Source: Dehalococcoidia bacterium (GTDB taxonomy: Bacteria; Chloroflexota; Dehalococcoidia; Tepidiformales; Tepidiformaceae). Taken from it: a DNA stretch of 64,000 bases. The notes under the pieces are model-generated. The model worked only from the letters and a program-made list of their open reading frames with translations. It searched no databases and was not told where the DNA came from. A program made the position numbers and the translations under genes. This document shows positions 49,633 through 58,699 of the stretch, one piece after another; the stretch's first letter is position 1; each line of letters opens with the position of its first letter. The stretch lies in contig PQAO01000019.1 in assembly GCA_003104995.1 (NCBI GenBank), forward strand, positions 1-64,000. Direction: 5' to 3'.

Positions 49633-50799
49633 ATGACCTTTCGTAACAAGACGGCCATTGCGGGCATCGGCGAAACGGAGTTCTCCAAGAACTCGGGGCG
49701 TAGCACGCTTCACATGGCATGCGAGGCCATTCTCGCCGCGCTAGCCGACGCCGGCCTCCAGCCAAACGATATCGACGGCATCATCAAGATGAGCGCAAAC
49801 GACGACATCCAGGAGATCGACCTCCTGCGTTCACTCGGCCTCTCCAACCTGCGTGTCTTTCATGATGTGCCCCATGGCGGCGGCGCTGCGTGCGGCACAG
49901 TCACCGGAGCTGCACGTGCCATTGCCGCGGGCGCGGCCGATGTCATCGTCTGCTTCCGATCCCTCAACGAACGCTCTGAACGCCGCTTCGGCTATTCCAA
50001 GGTCGGCGGCGGCGTGGGCGGCTACATGGCCTACAACATCCCCATGGGCTTTGTGACCCCGGCCCAGTGGGTTGCCATGTTCGGGCAACGCTACCTGCAC
50101 GACTTCGGCTGGACCACCGAGGAGTTTGGCCACCTCGCCATCCTCATCCGCAAGCACGCGAGCACCAACCCGCACGCGATGATGTACAACCGCGAAATCG
50201 ACATGGAAGACTACCTCAACGCGCGCTGGATTACTGAACCGCTGCGACTCTTCGACTGCACGCTCGACACCGATGGCGCCTGCGCGGTGGTTGTCGTCTC
50301 GGCCGAAAAGGCGAAGCAGCTCAAGAGCCAGCCGGCGTACATCGCTGGAGCGGCACAGGGCACCGGCAGCCGGACGCAGATGATGACCAGCTACCAGCGC
50401 CCCAGCATCTCCACTCTCGAAGAAGCCACCGCCACCGCCAATGAGGTCTACCGCATTGCCGAACTCGACCCCTCCCGGATCGACCAGGCGAACCTCTATG
50501 ACCACTTCACACCGATGGTCCTGATGACGCTCGAGTCCTACGGTTTTGCCCCGCGTGGGAAGGCCCCGGATCTCGTCCGCAGTGGCCGGCTTGGGCTCGA
50601 TGGCGACCTGCCTCTCAACCCTCATGGCGGCCACCTGGGCGATGGCTATCTTCATGGCTTCAGCCATATCCTCGAAGGCGTCCGCCAAATCCGGGGCACT
50701 GCCAACAACCAGGTCAAGCGCAGCGTCAAAACCACGCTTGCAACCAGCGGTACCGGTGTCCCCACTAGCGCCATCATCCTCTCCAGCGAGGCCTATTGA
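49633..50799 (+). CDS. second thiolase-fold protein lacking the catalytic Cys
   Basis: A 388-residue SCP2-thiolase-like protein, clearly related to the one at 43290 (AIAGIGETEFSKN; GDLPLNPHGGHLGDGYLHGFSHI). The thiolase Cys position aligns with Gly in HGGGAACGTVTGA; the nearby Cys is shifted by four. It is followed at once by a DUF35 gene, giving a second Ltp/DUF35-type module in the same operon. Two modules suggest two successive carbon-carbon cleavages or two substrates. Confidence 0.87.
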   Translation: MTFRNKTAIAGIGETEFSKNSGRSTLHMACEAILAALADAGLQPNDIDGIIKMSANDDIQEIDLLRSLGLSNLRVFHDVPHGGGAACGTVTGAARAIAAGAADVIVCFRSLNERSERRFGYSKVGGGVGGYMAYNIPMGFVTPAQWVAMFGQRYLHDFGWTTEEFGHLAILIRKHASTNPHAMMYNREIDMEDYLNARWITEPLRLFDCTLDTDGACAVVVVSAEKAKQLKSQPAYIAGAAQGTGSRTQMMTSYQRPSISTLEEATATANEVYRIAELDPSRIDQANLYDHFTPMVLMTLESYGFAPRGKAPDLVRSGRLGLDGDLPLNPHGGHLGDGYLHGFSHILEGVRQIRGTANNQVKRSVKTTLATSGTGVPTSAIILSSEAY

Positions 50800-50800
50800 G

Positions 50801-51214
50801 TTGACCAGCATTGAACCCGCTCCCCGCCCGCTGCCTGCACCTGACCGTGACACGGAGCCCTTCTGGGCTGCCATGAATGAGGGCAGGCTTACTTTCCAGA
50901 AGTGCGCCTCCTGCGGCACCATTCGCTACCCTGTCGGCCCGCTGTGTCCGAATTGTCATAAGTTCGAGACCGAGTGGGTCACGTCCTCGGGCAGGGGCAC
51001 GGTCTTCAGTTTCACCGTTGTCCGGCACCAGACGCACCCGGCGTTTCCGGTGCCCTATACCATCCTCGTTGTCGAGATGGATGAGGGCCCACGGGTGGTC
51101 GCTCGGCTCGAAGCCCCGGATGGAACGCCCGCCCGCATCGGCATGGCTGTTCGAGTCGACTTCGAAGACGCAGGGGGCCAGATGCTGCCTGTGTTCCGGA
51201 CTCTGAGCGCCTGA
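50801..51214 (+). CDS. second DUF35 zinc-ribbon/OB-fold protein
   Basis: A 137-residue DUF35 protein with an intact ribbon, KCASC...LCPNC, then OB-fold strands TVFSFTVVRHQTHPAFPVPYTILVVEMDEGPRVVARL. It seems to start at TTG 50801, one base after the thiolase-like stop; no ATG or GTG is at hand before the conserved helix FWAAMNEGRLTFQ. It should pair with the preceding protein. Confidence 0.88.
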   Translation: MTSIEPAPRPLPAPDRDTEPFWAAMNEGRLTFQKCASCGTIRYPVGPLCPNCHKFETEWVTSSGRGTVFSFTVVRHQTHPAFPVPYTILVVEMDEGPRVVARLEAPDGTPARIGMAVRVDFEDAGGQMLPVFRTLSA

Positions 51215-51262
51215 TCCATACATAAGAAGTAGTGACAGGGCCAACCCTGCGGAGGTATCTCA

Positions 51263-52285
51263 ATGGACTCGAAACTTTGGGAAGATGTGAACGAAGGGGA
51301 CGAGCTGCCCGGGCTCCGGTTCCCCATCACCGTGCGCACCCTCATCATGGCCGTCGCCGGCACGCGTGACTTCCAGCCCTACCATCACGACTCGGTCTAC
51401 ACGAAGTCCATCGGCAGCCGCGACATGTTCGTCAACACGATGTTCGAACAGGCACTGTTCGGCCGCTTCGTCACTGATTGGAGCGGCCCTGAGAGCGACT
51501 TCCGCGCAACCACGCTCCAAATGGGCGTCCAGGTTTGCCCCGGTGATGTCCTCGAGATCGAGGGCAAGGTCGTCAAGAAGTACGAACAGGCTGGCGACCA
51601 TGCCGTCGACATCGAGATCGTCGCTTCGAACCAGCTTGGCATTGCCGCGCGCTCGTCCGCGACCATCGCCATGCCCTCGCGTGCCGCTGGCGCCGTTAAG
51701 CCCAAGACGGCCATGGGCAAGCCACAGGTTTCGCTACACCCCGAAATGCCAGACTTCGCCCGGGAGATGCTTGGCAAGGTCAGTGGTAAGTCCCACGGCG
51801 CGTATCCCATCTCGGTCGCTCAGATCATGTATTGGTGCGACATGGTCGAGGACGGCAATCCCGCCTACGCTGAGGGCGACTACGCCAATAATTGCCGGCA
51901 CAAGGGCATCATCGCCCCGCCCATGGGCCTCATCACCTACATGATGGGCCGGCCGGGCCAGATGCCCGACATGAACAACCCGGACCATGCGCCATGGCCG
52001 CCCGTCCGCACAGCCGATGGCGGCGGCTTCTTCACTCCGCCTGGCGCGACCGAGACCATCGCCACCGCCTCTACGCAGGAGTATGGGGTGCCCGTGCGGC
52101 CGGGCGACCGCATCAGTTCCACCAACGAGCTAGTCAACTGCTCGCCGCTCAAGCGTACGCACCTCGGGCTCGGGTACTTCCAGACCAACCTCACTACCTA
52201 TTACAACCAGGAGGACGAGGTCGTGGGTATCAACCTCTTCACCCTCTTTCGGTATGGTCTCAAAGAAGAGGCCACCGCGAGCTGA
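51263..52285 (+). CDS. double-hotdog MaoC-type enoyl-CoA hydratase
   Basis: A 340-residue protein with two hotdog halves. The N-terminal half (to about 150) contains VAGTRDFQPYHHDS, the D-x4-H hydratase motif; the C-terminal half (about 170-335) has FAS1-type features and RPGDRISS. It should add water across the enoyl-CoA made by the dehydrogenase pair, giving the 3-hydroxyacyl-CoA that a retro-aldolase could cleave. GGAGG lies nine bases before the ATG. Confidence 0.88.
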   Translation: MDSKLWEDVNEGDELPGLRFPITVRTLIMAVAGTRDFQPYHHDSVYTKSIGSRDMFVNTMFEQALFGRFVTDWSGPESDFRATTLQMGVQVCPGDVLEIEGKVVKKYEQAGDHAVDIEIVASNQLGIAARSSATIAMPSRAAGAVKPKTAMGKPQVSLHPEMPDFAREMLGKVSGKSHGAYPISVAQIMYWCDMVEDGNPAYAEGDYANNCRHKGIIAPPMGLITYMMGRPGQMPDMNNPDHAPWPPVRTADGGGFFTPPGATETIATASTQEYGVPVRPGDRISSTNELVNCSPLKRTHLGLGYFQTNLTTYYNQEDEVVGINLFTLFRYGLKEEATAS

Positions 52286-52346
52286 CGGACATGTGGCGGC
52301 CGGGCTTTCTCACGAACCCGGGTAGCCCACCTCTTGGGGGAACGAC

Positions 52347-53573
52347 GTGTCGGACAACAAGGCATCAACCACCCTGCCCCTGGCGGGCCTCAAAGTTCTC
52401 GAATGCGGCGTCTTCCAGCAGGCGCCCGCTGCCACAGCGCTCCTCGCCGACTTCGGCGCCGATGTCGTGAAGGTCGAGGGCCCCGGCTCCCCGGACCCCG
52501 GGCGCGGGATCCTGCCGCCAAGCCTCACCGGTGATGCCAGCCCATACTTCGAGAGCCTGAACCGGAACAAGCGCTCTATCTCCCTCGACCTGAAGAAGCC
52601 GGCCGGGCGGGAGACCCTTCTCCAGCTCGTGAAGGACTGCGACGTCTTCGTCCAGAACCTGCGCCACGGTGTGATGCAGGAACTCGACCTTACGTATCAG
52701 GCGCTAAAGGCAGTCAACCCGCGCATCATTTACGCCTCCGGCAACGGCTACGGCAGCAAGGGCCCTCATGCTTCGTGGGCGGCCATGGACCTGTTGGGGC
52801 AGGCTCGCGCAGGAACGATGATGGCCCAGGGTTCCCCGGACATGGAGCCCATGGCCGGCATAGGCGGCATGGCCGACCAGATCGGCGCCGTGTACCTGGC
52901 CTTCGGCATAATGGTCGCACTCCGCCACCGCGATGCCACGGGCGAGGGCCAGGAGGTGGAAGGCTCCTTGCTCGGAACGCAGCTTGCCATGCAGACGTTC
53001 AACGTCAGCGTGACGCTCTTCTCTGGTGGCGTCGCACCTCGCCGTTCACGCGCTCAGGCAAGCCCCTTCTGGAACGTCTTTAAGTGTGGGGACGGCCGTT
53101 GGATCTCCATCGCCGGTGCTCAATCCGAACGCTGGTGGGAGCTCATGTTCCGCACGCTTGAGCGCCCTGACATTCTCAATGACAGCCGGCTTCGCGCCTT
53201 CCTCCGAGACCCGGATGCAGCCCGCGAGCTTGTTGGGCTGATGGATGCGATCTTCCTCGGGCGATCCCAGGAGGAGTGGGTGAATCTGCTCGGGGGCGCT
53301 GGGCTGCCGGTCGCGCCGGTGCAGGACTACGGACAGGTCGCCGAGGACCCGCAGGTCATCGCCAACGGCTATCTGGAGTCGTTCACGGCCTCCAACGGCC
53401 GGACGTACCGCACCGTCGGTCCTGGCATACAGCTGACGGCAACACCGGGCTCGGTGCGCACGGGCGCGCCGGAGTGGGGCCAGCACACCGAGGAAGTTCT
53501 CCTTGAGCACGGGTTGACGTGGGATCAGATAGGTGCCCTCGCCGAGGGTGGTGTGATCGGCCAAAGTAACTGA
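52347..53573 (+). CDS. family III CoA-transferase (CaiB/BaiF)
   Basis: A 408-residue single-domain CoA-transferase. LKVLECGVFQQAPAATALLADFGADVVKVEGP, NRNKRSISLDLKKPAGRE and GMADQIGAVYLAFGIMVALRHRDATGEGQEVEGSLLGTQLA are family blocks; the Asp-like site reads VEGSLLGT. It closes the operon and probably activates the growth substrate or recycles CoA from an end product. GTG 52347 has GGGGGAAC upstream. Confidence 0.93.
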   Translation: MSDNKASTTLPLAGLKVLECGVFQQAPAATALLADFGADVVKVEGPGSPDPGRGILPPSLTGDASPYFESLNRNKRSISLDLKKPAGRETLLQLVKDCDVFVQNLRHGVMQELDLTYQALKAVNPRIIYASGNGYGSKGPHASWAAMDLLGQARAGTMMAQGSPDMEPMAGIGGMADQIGAVYLAFGIMVALRHRDATGEGQEVEGSLLGTQLAMQTFNVSVTLFSGGVAPRRSRAQASPFWNVFKCGDGRWISIAGAQSERWWELMFRTLERPDILNDSRLRAFLRDPDAARELVGLMDAIFLGRSQEEWVNLLGGAGLPVAPVQDYGQVAEDPQVIANGYLESFTASNGRTYRTVGPGIQLTATPGSVRTGAPEWGQHTEEVLLEHGLTWDQIGALAEGGVIGQSN

Positions 53574-53874
53574 CAGGGCTGTGGCGTCCCGGCTTTCCTG
53601 CCAACCATCGGCCGGGCGTGTCGGCGACTCCAAATGACCGGCCAGGCCCTGAGGCGTTGCCGGTGGCATCAGTGCCCCGCTCCCTGCGCTCGCCGAGCAT
53701 GCCCGGCTGTGGCCCCAAGGTGCTGATCGCGAAGATGCGCCCATCGCGGTGCCGGATTCAGGTCAGTAACAGCACTGGGTCACCATTGCTGGGCTGCTTC
53801 AGGTTGTGGGGCCCTGGCCGGGTGCCCTCTTCGGCGGCGACCGATGCTACGCTATGTCTTTCAGGAGCAAATGC
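53574..53874. other. gap after the catabolic operon
   Basis: This 301-base gap shows no credible gene, repeat or strong terminator. It separates the catabolic operon from the accessory region. Confidence 0.5.
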
Positions 53875-54261
53875 ATGGCCAACAGTACCCATCGAGCCCA
53901 ACTCGGTTTTCTTGTGGAGCTAACCCGACCCCTCTGCGACGACGACAAAGACCTCCTGGCGAGGCGGTACATCGACATCTACGACAACCTCGTGGGCGAG
54001 GTCATCCTCGAAGATCAGAGCCCAACCCACCGGTTCCTGCTTGTCGTCGCGGATAACGTGGTTGCGATGCATGTGGAGGGAGCACTCCAAAATGATGATC
54101 GGGTGGCGTCGAAAGCCCGCCGCGCTGTACTGACCTACCCCTGGGATACCGAAGTGCCACCAGGCGTGTTGAGGGACGGCGATGCCTGGCCCGCCGGAGA
54201 CCACGTTGCCTACGCGTTCCCCTCGGAACAACAGGCGATGTTCTCGCTGCGAAAGTCGTGA
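53875..54261 (+). CDS. hypothetical protein
   Basis: A 128-residue soluble protein not recognised. Aromatic and acidic residues are spread evenly (LLARRYIDIYDNLVGEVILED) and it ends HVAYAFPSEQQAMFSLRKS. CAGGAG seven bases before ATG 53875 supports this start over the earlier in-frame ATG. It is an isolated gene convergent with the HPF-like gene. Confidence 0.65.
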   Translation: MANSTHRAQLGFLVELTRPLCDDDKDLLARRYIDIYDNLVGEVILEDQSPTHRFLLVVADNVVAMHVEGALQNDDRVASKARRAVLTYPWDTEVPPGVLRDGDAWPAGDHVAYAFPSEQQAMFSLRKS

Positions 54262-54408
54262 TTTCCACAGCTGCTGGCATCCGGAGGGTTTTCTCTCCGC
54301 CCGGAGCCAGCCCCCCGCCGGTCGAGTCCTGGCCACTGGCAACTTTGGCCCGTCCCCCTGTTCGAAAGCAGCAGCGCCGGGTTCAAAGCTGACGCGCCCG
54401 GTGGCGCC

Positions 54409-54780
54409 CTAAGACTCCTCTTCGCGCGCCTCCCGCTCCAGGGGCGGATCCGTCCTTGTCCTCGCTTGTACCTCCAGGCGCCCAAGGATGCTGTCGAGCG
54501 AGCTCACCAGCTTGCCGGCGGCGCCCACAACCGCCTGCTCCCATGTCGCTGCGTGGTTGGTGACCGCGACGGGCCGGTGGCCATCGAGATCTGCCTCGAT
54601 CAGGCAGCGGATGTCGACGATGCCGCCCTTCTTGTCGCTATTCTCATCTCGAAAATGAACCGCAACGCTGGTGATTCTATCGCTGGTTCGGCTAAGCGCC
54701 GCCTCCACCACGCCGGTCACGTGGGCGATCATCGCCTCGCTGCCTTCGATGTTGCTGTCTGTTTCGACTTGAATCTGCAT
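54409..54780 (-). CDS. HPF/RaiA-like ribosome-associated protein
   Basis: A 123-residue protein of the sigma-54 modulation/HPF fold. MQIQVETDSNIEGSEAMIAHVTGVVEAALSR and ITSVAVHFRDENSDKKGGIVDIRCLIEADLDGHRPVAVTNHAATWEQAVVGAAGKL follow the family strand-helix order. Such proteins bind the decoding centre of idle ribosomes under stress. It lies 30 bases after the baeRF-like gene on the same strand, so both are probably cotranscribed. Confidence 0.85.
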   Translation of the reverse strand: MQIQVETDSNIEGSEAMIAHVTGVVEAALSRTSDRITSVAVHFRDENSDKKGGIVDIRCLIEADLDGHRPVAVTNHAATWEQAVVGAAGKLVSSLDSILGRLEVQARTRTDPPLEREAREEES

Positions 54781-54810
54781 TGTCGCCTCTTTCTGTGATT
54801 GCGATTGGGC

Positions 54811-55980
54811 TCAGTATCGGAAAGTGGCGGCCAACCCGGTATCCGATGGCATTCGCTCAGCCGGGATGACCAGGACCTCACCGCCCATTCTCTCGACCAG
54901 CTCGGCCATATCGTCGAGCAGGTCATCTACGTGTGGGTGGTTGAGGTCAGCGGGCTCGATTCGGCCCGTCGAGCCATCGAGCCGGCCCGGGATCTGGCGG
55001 CCTGACTCGATCAGCACTGTAGCGACCCGCCCCGCCGCGGCCGCCTCCGCCACCTCCCGGAGGTCACTGCTACCCAGCCCCCGCGACCGGGCAAGGGTGA
55101 ACTCCTCGGACCGGGCAGCGAGCCGCGCCAGGTACTGTGGTTCGACAACTGCCCAGGCAACTCTCCGAAGCTCCTCGATTGGGATGGCGTCGGGGTTGAT
55201 GAGGGGGCCCTCCGCCATCAGGAATGGGTTGCGGCTGATCTCGAGGAAGAGATGATGGTTCTTCGTCAGGGCTGCCACCATCAGCGGTAGGCCGGAAGGG
55301 CGTGAATGGTGCTCGAGCACGGCGCGGTCAACGGCACGGAAGAACCGCTCAGCGTCAATCTCTGACTCGTCCTTCCTCCCACCATGGCCGTGGTAGCTCA
55401 CGGCCCCCGGGCCGGCCCCGCCAGGCCCGCCCCACGAGGTGCCGGCCAGGTGTGGCTCGGTTAGCTCATCGCCCAGCGCCTCGGTTATCGTCCGGGGGAC
55501 TCCAGGGGCCAGGTCGATTTCGTCGAGCGCGTCCCGGTTCCCCTCGAAGAGGCGGATCTTCGCAAGACTCAATCCCAGGATCTGATAACGATCCGTCGAT
55601 TGGAGAAGGCGTCGCAACGGCTTGGTATGAAACGTGTCGGCAACAACCACCAGTTCGACAACCGGACGCTGCACCCGGAATACGCGGAAGAAGGATGGTC
55701 CGCCGAACACCGCCAGCCCATCCATGGCATGGTTCCAGAACGCATGATCGCGGCCAAGAGCGTCGAATGGCTCGAGCAACGAAGCAGTCTCGCCGGCCGG
55801 GTATTTCTGGCTGAGCGAAGCCCTCATCTCTTCGACCAGGTTGCGAAACCGGATGGGGTCTTGCTGATTGTCGGGATGATGCCGATGGGTCGGCTGGTAG
55901 AGCGAAAGGCACGGCGGTTGGTGCATCGTGGCCAACTCGGCCAGGTCGCTCGCCACGAGCGTATTTCCGGTCTCTGACAT
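54811..55980 (-). CDS. bacterial archaeo-eukaryotic release factor-like (baeRF) protein
   Basis: A 389-residue protein of the baeRF superfamily, bacterial relatives of the archaeal/eukaryotic release factor eRF1. The start CLSLYQPTHRHHPDNQQDPIRFRNLV is the family opening, followed by FFRVFRVQRPVVELVVVADTFHTKPLRRLL and the C-terminal DDLLDDMAELVERMGGEVLVIPAERMP. A His/Gly-rich loop (YHGHGGRKDE) sits where eRF1-type proteins have a catalytic loop; GGQ itself is not present. Its operon with an HPF-like protein supports a ribosome stress role. Confidence 0.87.
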   Translation of the reverse strand: MSETGNTLVASDLAELATMHQPPCLSLYQPTHRHHPDNQQDPIRFRNLVEEMRASLSQKYPAGETASLLEPFDALGRDHAFWNHAMDGLAVFGGPSFFRVFRVQRPVVELVVVADTFHTKPLRRLLQSTDRYQILGLSLAKIRLFEGNRDALDEIDLAPGVPRTITEALGDELTEPHLAGTSWGGPGGAGPGAVSYHGHGGRKDESEIDAERFFRAVDRAVLEHHSRPSGLPLMVAALTKNHHLFLEISRNPFLMAEGPLINPDAIPIEELRRVAWAVVEPQYLARLAARSEEFTLARSRGLGSSDLREVAEAAAAGRVATVLIESGRQIPGRLDGSTGRIEPADLNHPHVDDLLDDMAELVERMGGEVLVIPAERMPSDTGLAATFRY

Positions 55981-56252
55981 TCCTGCCTCCTAGGGTTCTC
56001 CCCATGGTACTCCCTCGGCCCGCTCCCAACCTGATCAGGTTCGCCTGCACGCGGCCGAAGAACCGCTTGACGCGAACCGGCTTCGAGCTCGAGGGCCGGA
56101 CCCCGCAGGTCGGTGATGAGGGCGCGTGGTACTGGTTGGTGGCAAAGCGCGCAAGCCGGGAACGCCGCCCTCAACGGGCAGGTCCGGCCCATCCCGGCGC
56201 TTGCCCCATCGGACATCGGCCAGGCGCATTAAGTACAGTGAAGGGACTCCGT

Positions 56253-56348
56253 ATGGCGGAGGCTCACACCTGCACCAGATTGGGGGACCAGGACATGGGC
56301 AACCAACAATATCCGAAGGCACTCGGCCAGATGGCGGAAGCCCGATGA
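56253..56348 (+). CDS. possible 31-residue upstream ORF of the metal ATPase
   Basis: ATG 56253 has AAGGGA seven bases upstream and the frame runs 31 codons, ending in TGA that overlaps the ATPase ATG (ATGA at 56345-56348). The peptide contains one HTC motif and is hydrophilic. Its arrangement fits a leader peptide that couples translation to the ATPase. No homologue is recalled. Confidence 0.4.
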   Translation: MAEAHTCTRLGDQDMGNQQYPKALGQMAEAR

Positions 56349-58477
56349 CCCAGCACGGCGGCCATCATCAAGGCCACGCCGGGCCGGAACCCGGTGCGTC
56401 GACCACTGCAGAACAGGACATGGGGCATTCGGCGGGAGCCGGCCAGGAGCGGCACGGCGGGGGACACGAAGGCGGCCACGACAAGCACGCGGGACACGAC
56501 CCCGAAGCCTTCCGGCGGCTGTTCTGGCTTTCCCTCGTCCTGACCGTCCCCACGGTCGCCTTCAGCCAGATGGTCCAGGACTGGTTCGGATACTCGCTGG
56601 ATGCGGTCCCCGGCAACGCATTCGTCGCTCCCGTTCTCGGAACCATCATCTTCATCTACGGCGGGCGTGTCTTTCTCAAGGGTGGCTGGGACGAGCTGCG
56701 CGACCGCGCACCCGGCATGATGCTCCTGATCTCGCTCGCCATCAGCGTGGCGTTTGTTGCTTCGGTAGCCAGCGAATTCGGATTGCTCGACCTTGACTTC
56801 TGGTGGGAGCTGGCCGCTCTCGTGACGGTCATGTTGCTCGGCCATTGGCAGGAGATGCGGGCGCTCGGCCAGACTCGCGGCGCCCTTGCAGCCCTTGCAG
56901 AGTTGTTGCCCGACAATGCGGAACTCGTCGATGGCGACTCGACCCGTACGGTGCCGATCACTGAACTCCGCAAGGGTGATGTCGTGCTTGTACGGCCCGG
57001 CGCACGGGTGCCAGCCGACGGTACCGTCGCTACTGGCCGGGCCGAGTTCGACGAGTCGATGCTGACTGGAGAATCCCGCCCGGTAGTTCGTTCCGAGAAC
57101 GAGCGGGTGGCCGCTGGCACGGTCGCCCTCGGCTCATCTGTTCGTGTGCGGGTCGACGCTGTTGGTGACGACACAGCCCTCGCGGGCATCCAGCGGATGG
57201 TGGAACAGGCCCAGCGGTCGCGCTCGCGGGCACAGACGCTCGCCGATAGAGCGGCGGCGGCTCTCTTCTACGTCGCAATCGCATCGGGCGTGACGACGTT
57301 CATCGTCTGGGTAATCCTCGGCGAAGTTGATGAGGCCATCGCGCGGGTAGTCACCGTCCTGGTGATCGCCTGCCCCCACGCCCTCGGGCTCGCGATTCCG
57401 CTGGTGCTCGCGATCTCCACCGAAGTCGCGGCACGCAACGGCATCCTGGTGAAAGACCGGCTGGCGCTGGAGCGCGCTCGCTCGCTCGATGTGGTGCTGT
57501 TCGACAAGACGGGCACACTCACGGTTGGACAACCACAGGTGACCGGGTTATGGGCAGCTGACGGCGACGGCGAAAGCCTCCTCTACTTCGCGGGTTCGGT
57601 GGAAGCCGAGTCTGAGCATCCGCTCGGGCGCGCTATTGCCGCCAGGGCTCGCGAGCAGGCATCGCTTGGCACGGCCACCGGGTTCACCGCGGACCCGGGG
57701 CGTGGCGTTCGCGGCATGGTCGATGGAGAGCTGGTCGAGGTGGCCGGACCACGGCGCCTGCGCGAGAGCGACCTCACGCTACCAGGTGAAGCGCGCGACG
57801 TGCTCCAGCCCTGGGAAGACCGCGGAGCGACCGTGCTCTACGTATTGCGAAACGAGGCCATCGCCGGCGCATTTGCCCTCGAAGACCAGGCCCGGCCGGA
57901 GTCACGCCAGGCCGTGGACCAACTTCACCGCATGGGCATCCGTGTCGCCATGGTTACCGGTGACGCACGGAACGTCGCAGATGCGATCGCTCAGGATCTT
58001 GGCATCGACGAAGTGTTCGCGGAGGTCCTGCCCGAACACAAAGCAGATCAGGTCGTTGCGCTGCAACAGCGAGGCCTGCGCGTGGCGATGGTCGGTGACG
58101 GGGTAAACGACGCGCCGGCGCTCGCCCAGGCCGACGTGGGTGTGGCGATTGGCGCCGGGACCGACGTAGCGATCGAATCAGCGGGAGTCGTGCTCGCCTC
58201 GGACGATCCTCGCTCGGTCGTTGGCGTCATCCGCCTGTCCGCCGCGTCCTACCGAAAGATGGTCCAAAACCTGGCCTGGGCAACGGGCTACAACGTGGTG
58301 GCGATCCCGCTGGCGGCCGGTGTGCTTGGCTGGGCGGGGTTCCTGTTGCCGCCTGCGCTGGGCGCCGTGTTCATGAGCGTCTCCACGATCGTCGTCGCAG
58401 TGAATGCCCAGCTCCTACGGCGCATCGACCTCCGCCCTGGACCAGCCGGCGAAGCGGGTGCCAACGGGGAGTCATGA
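56345..58477 (+). CDS. CopB-type P1B metal-transporting ATPase
   Basis: A 710-residue heavy-metal P-type ATPase. The N-terminus (1-52) is His/Gly-rich, with no HMA domain, as in CopB. LTGES (actuator), CPHALG in membrane helix 6 (the P1B-3 signature instead of CPC), DKTGT with phospho-Asp387, HP in SEHPLG and GDGVND are all present. P1B-3 pumps export copper, probably Cu(II) or Cu(I), or silver. ATG 56345 was chosen because it starts the His-rich segment and overlaps the upstream ORF stop. No copper sensor gene is adjacent; the next intact gene is a Crp-family regulator. Confidence 0.95.
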   Translation: MTQHGGHHQGHAGPEPGASTTAEQDMGHSAGAGQERHGGGHEGGHDKHAGHDPEAFRRLFWLSLVLTVPTVAFSQMVQDWFGYSLDAVPGNAFVAPVLGTIIFIYGGRVFLKGGWDELRDRAPGMMLLISLAISVAFVASVASEFGLLDLDFWWELAALVTVMLLGHWQEMRALGQTRGALAALAELLPDNAELVDGDSTRTVPITELRKGDVVLVRPGARVPADGTVATGRAEFDESMLTGESRPVVRSENERVAAGTVALGSSVRVRVDAVGDDTALAGIQRMVEQAQRSRSRAQTLADRAAAALFYVAIASGVTTFIVWVILGEVDEAIARVVTVLVIACPHALGLAIPLVLAISTEVAARNGILVKDRLALERARSLDVVLFDKTGTLTVGQPQVTGLWAADGDGESLLYFAGSVEAESEHPLGRAIAARAREQASLGTATGFTADPGRGVRGMVDGELVEVAGPRRLRESDLTLPGEARDVLQPWEDRGATVLYVLRNEAIAGAFALEDQARPESRQAVDQLHRMGIRVAMVTGDARNVADAIAQDLGIDEVFAEVLPEHKADQVVALQQRGLRVAMVGDGVNDAPALAQADVGVAIGAGTDVAIESAGVVLASDDPRSVVGVIRLSAASYRKMVQNLAWATGYNVVAIPLAAGVLGWAGFLLPPALGAVFMSVSTIVVAVNAQLLRRIDLRPGPAGEAGANGES

Positions 58478-58620
58478 TCCGGGACAGCCTAAAGCGCACG
58501 CTCCCATTGGCGGGTCCCGGGTCGCTCGCCAACAAGCGCGCGAAGAAGCTCGAACCGCCGCCAACCAGGCTCACACCTACTCACCATTGCACAAACATCG
58601 GCATGTGTGTTCGAAAGTGA
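58474..58620 (+). CDS. possible 48-residue ORF coupled to the metal ATPase
   Basis: ATG overlaps the ATPase stop (ATGA at 58474-58477). The peptide is basic at the start ([14 protein letters not shown]) and has two cysteines and a His pair in THHCTNIGMC. It may be a chance frame at the edge of the transposase ruin. Confidence 0.3.
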   Translation: MIRDSLKRTLPLAGPGSLANKRAKKLEPPPTRLTPTHHCTNIGMCVRK

Positions 58621-58699
58621 CCATTCGCTGGGGCGCGTCGGTCGTGAGGCTCTGTGGGAGATATGACCAGATCTTGTGGGTGGGGTGGGGTGTACGGAA

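Noticed and set aside
56004-56250. Plus-strand coding region upstream of the metal ATPase as an extension of its N-terminus
   Set aside because: The upstream in-frame codons look non-coding and the His-rich start at 56345 overlaps a small ORF stop in the typical ATGA manner.
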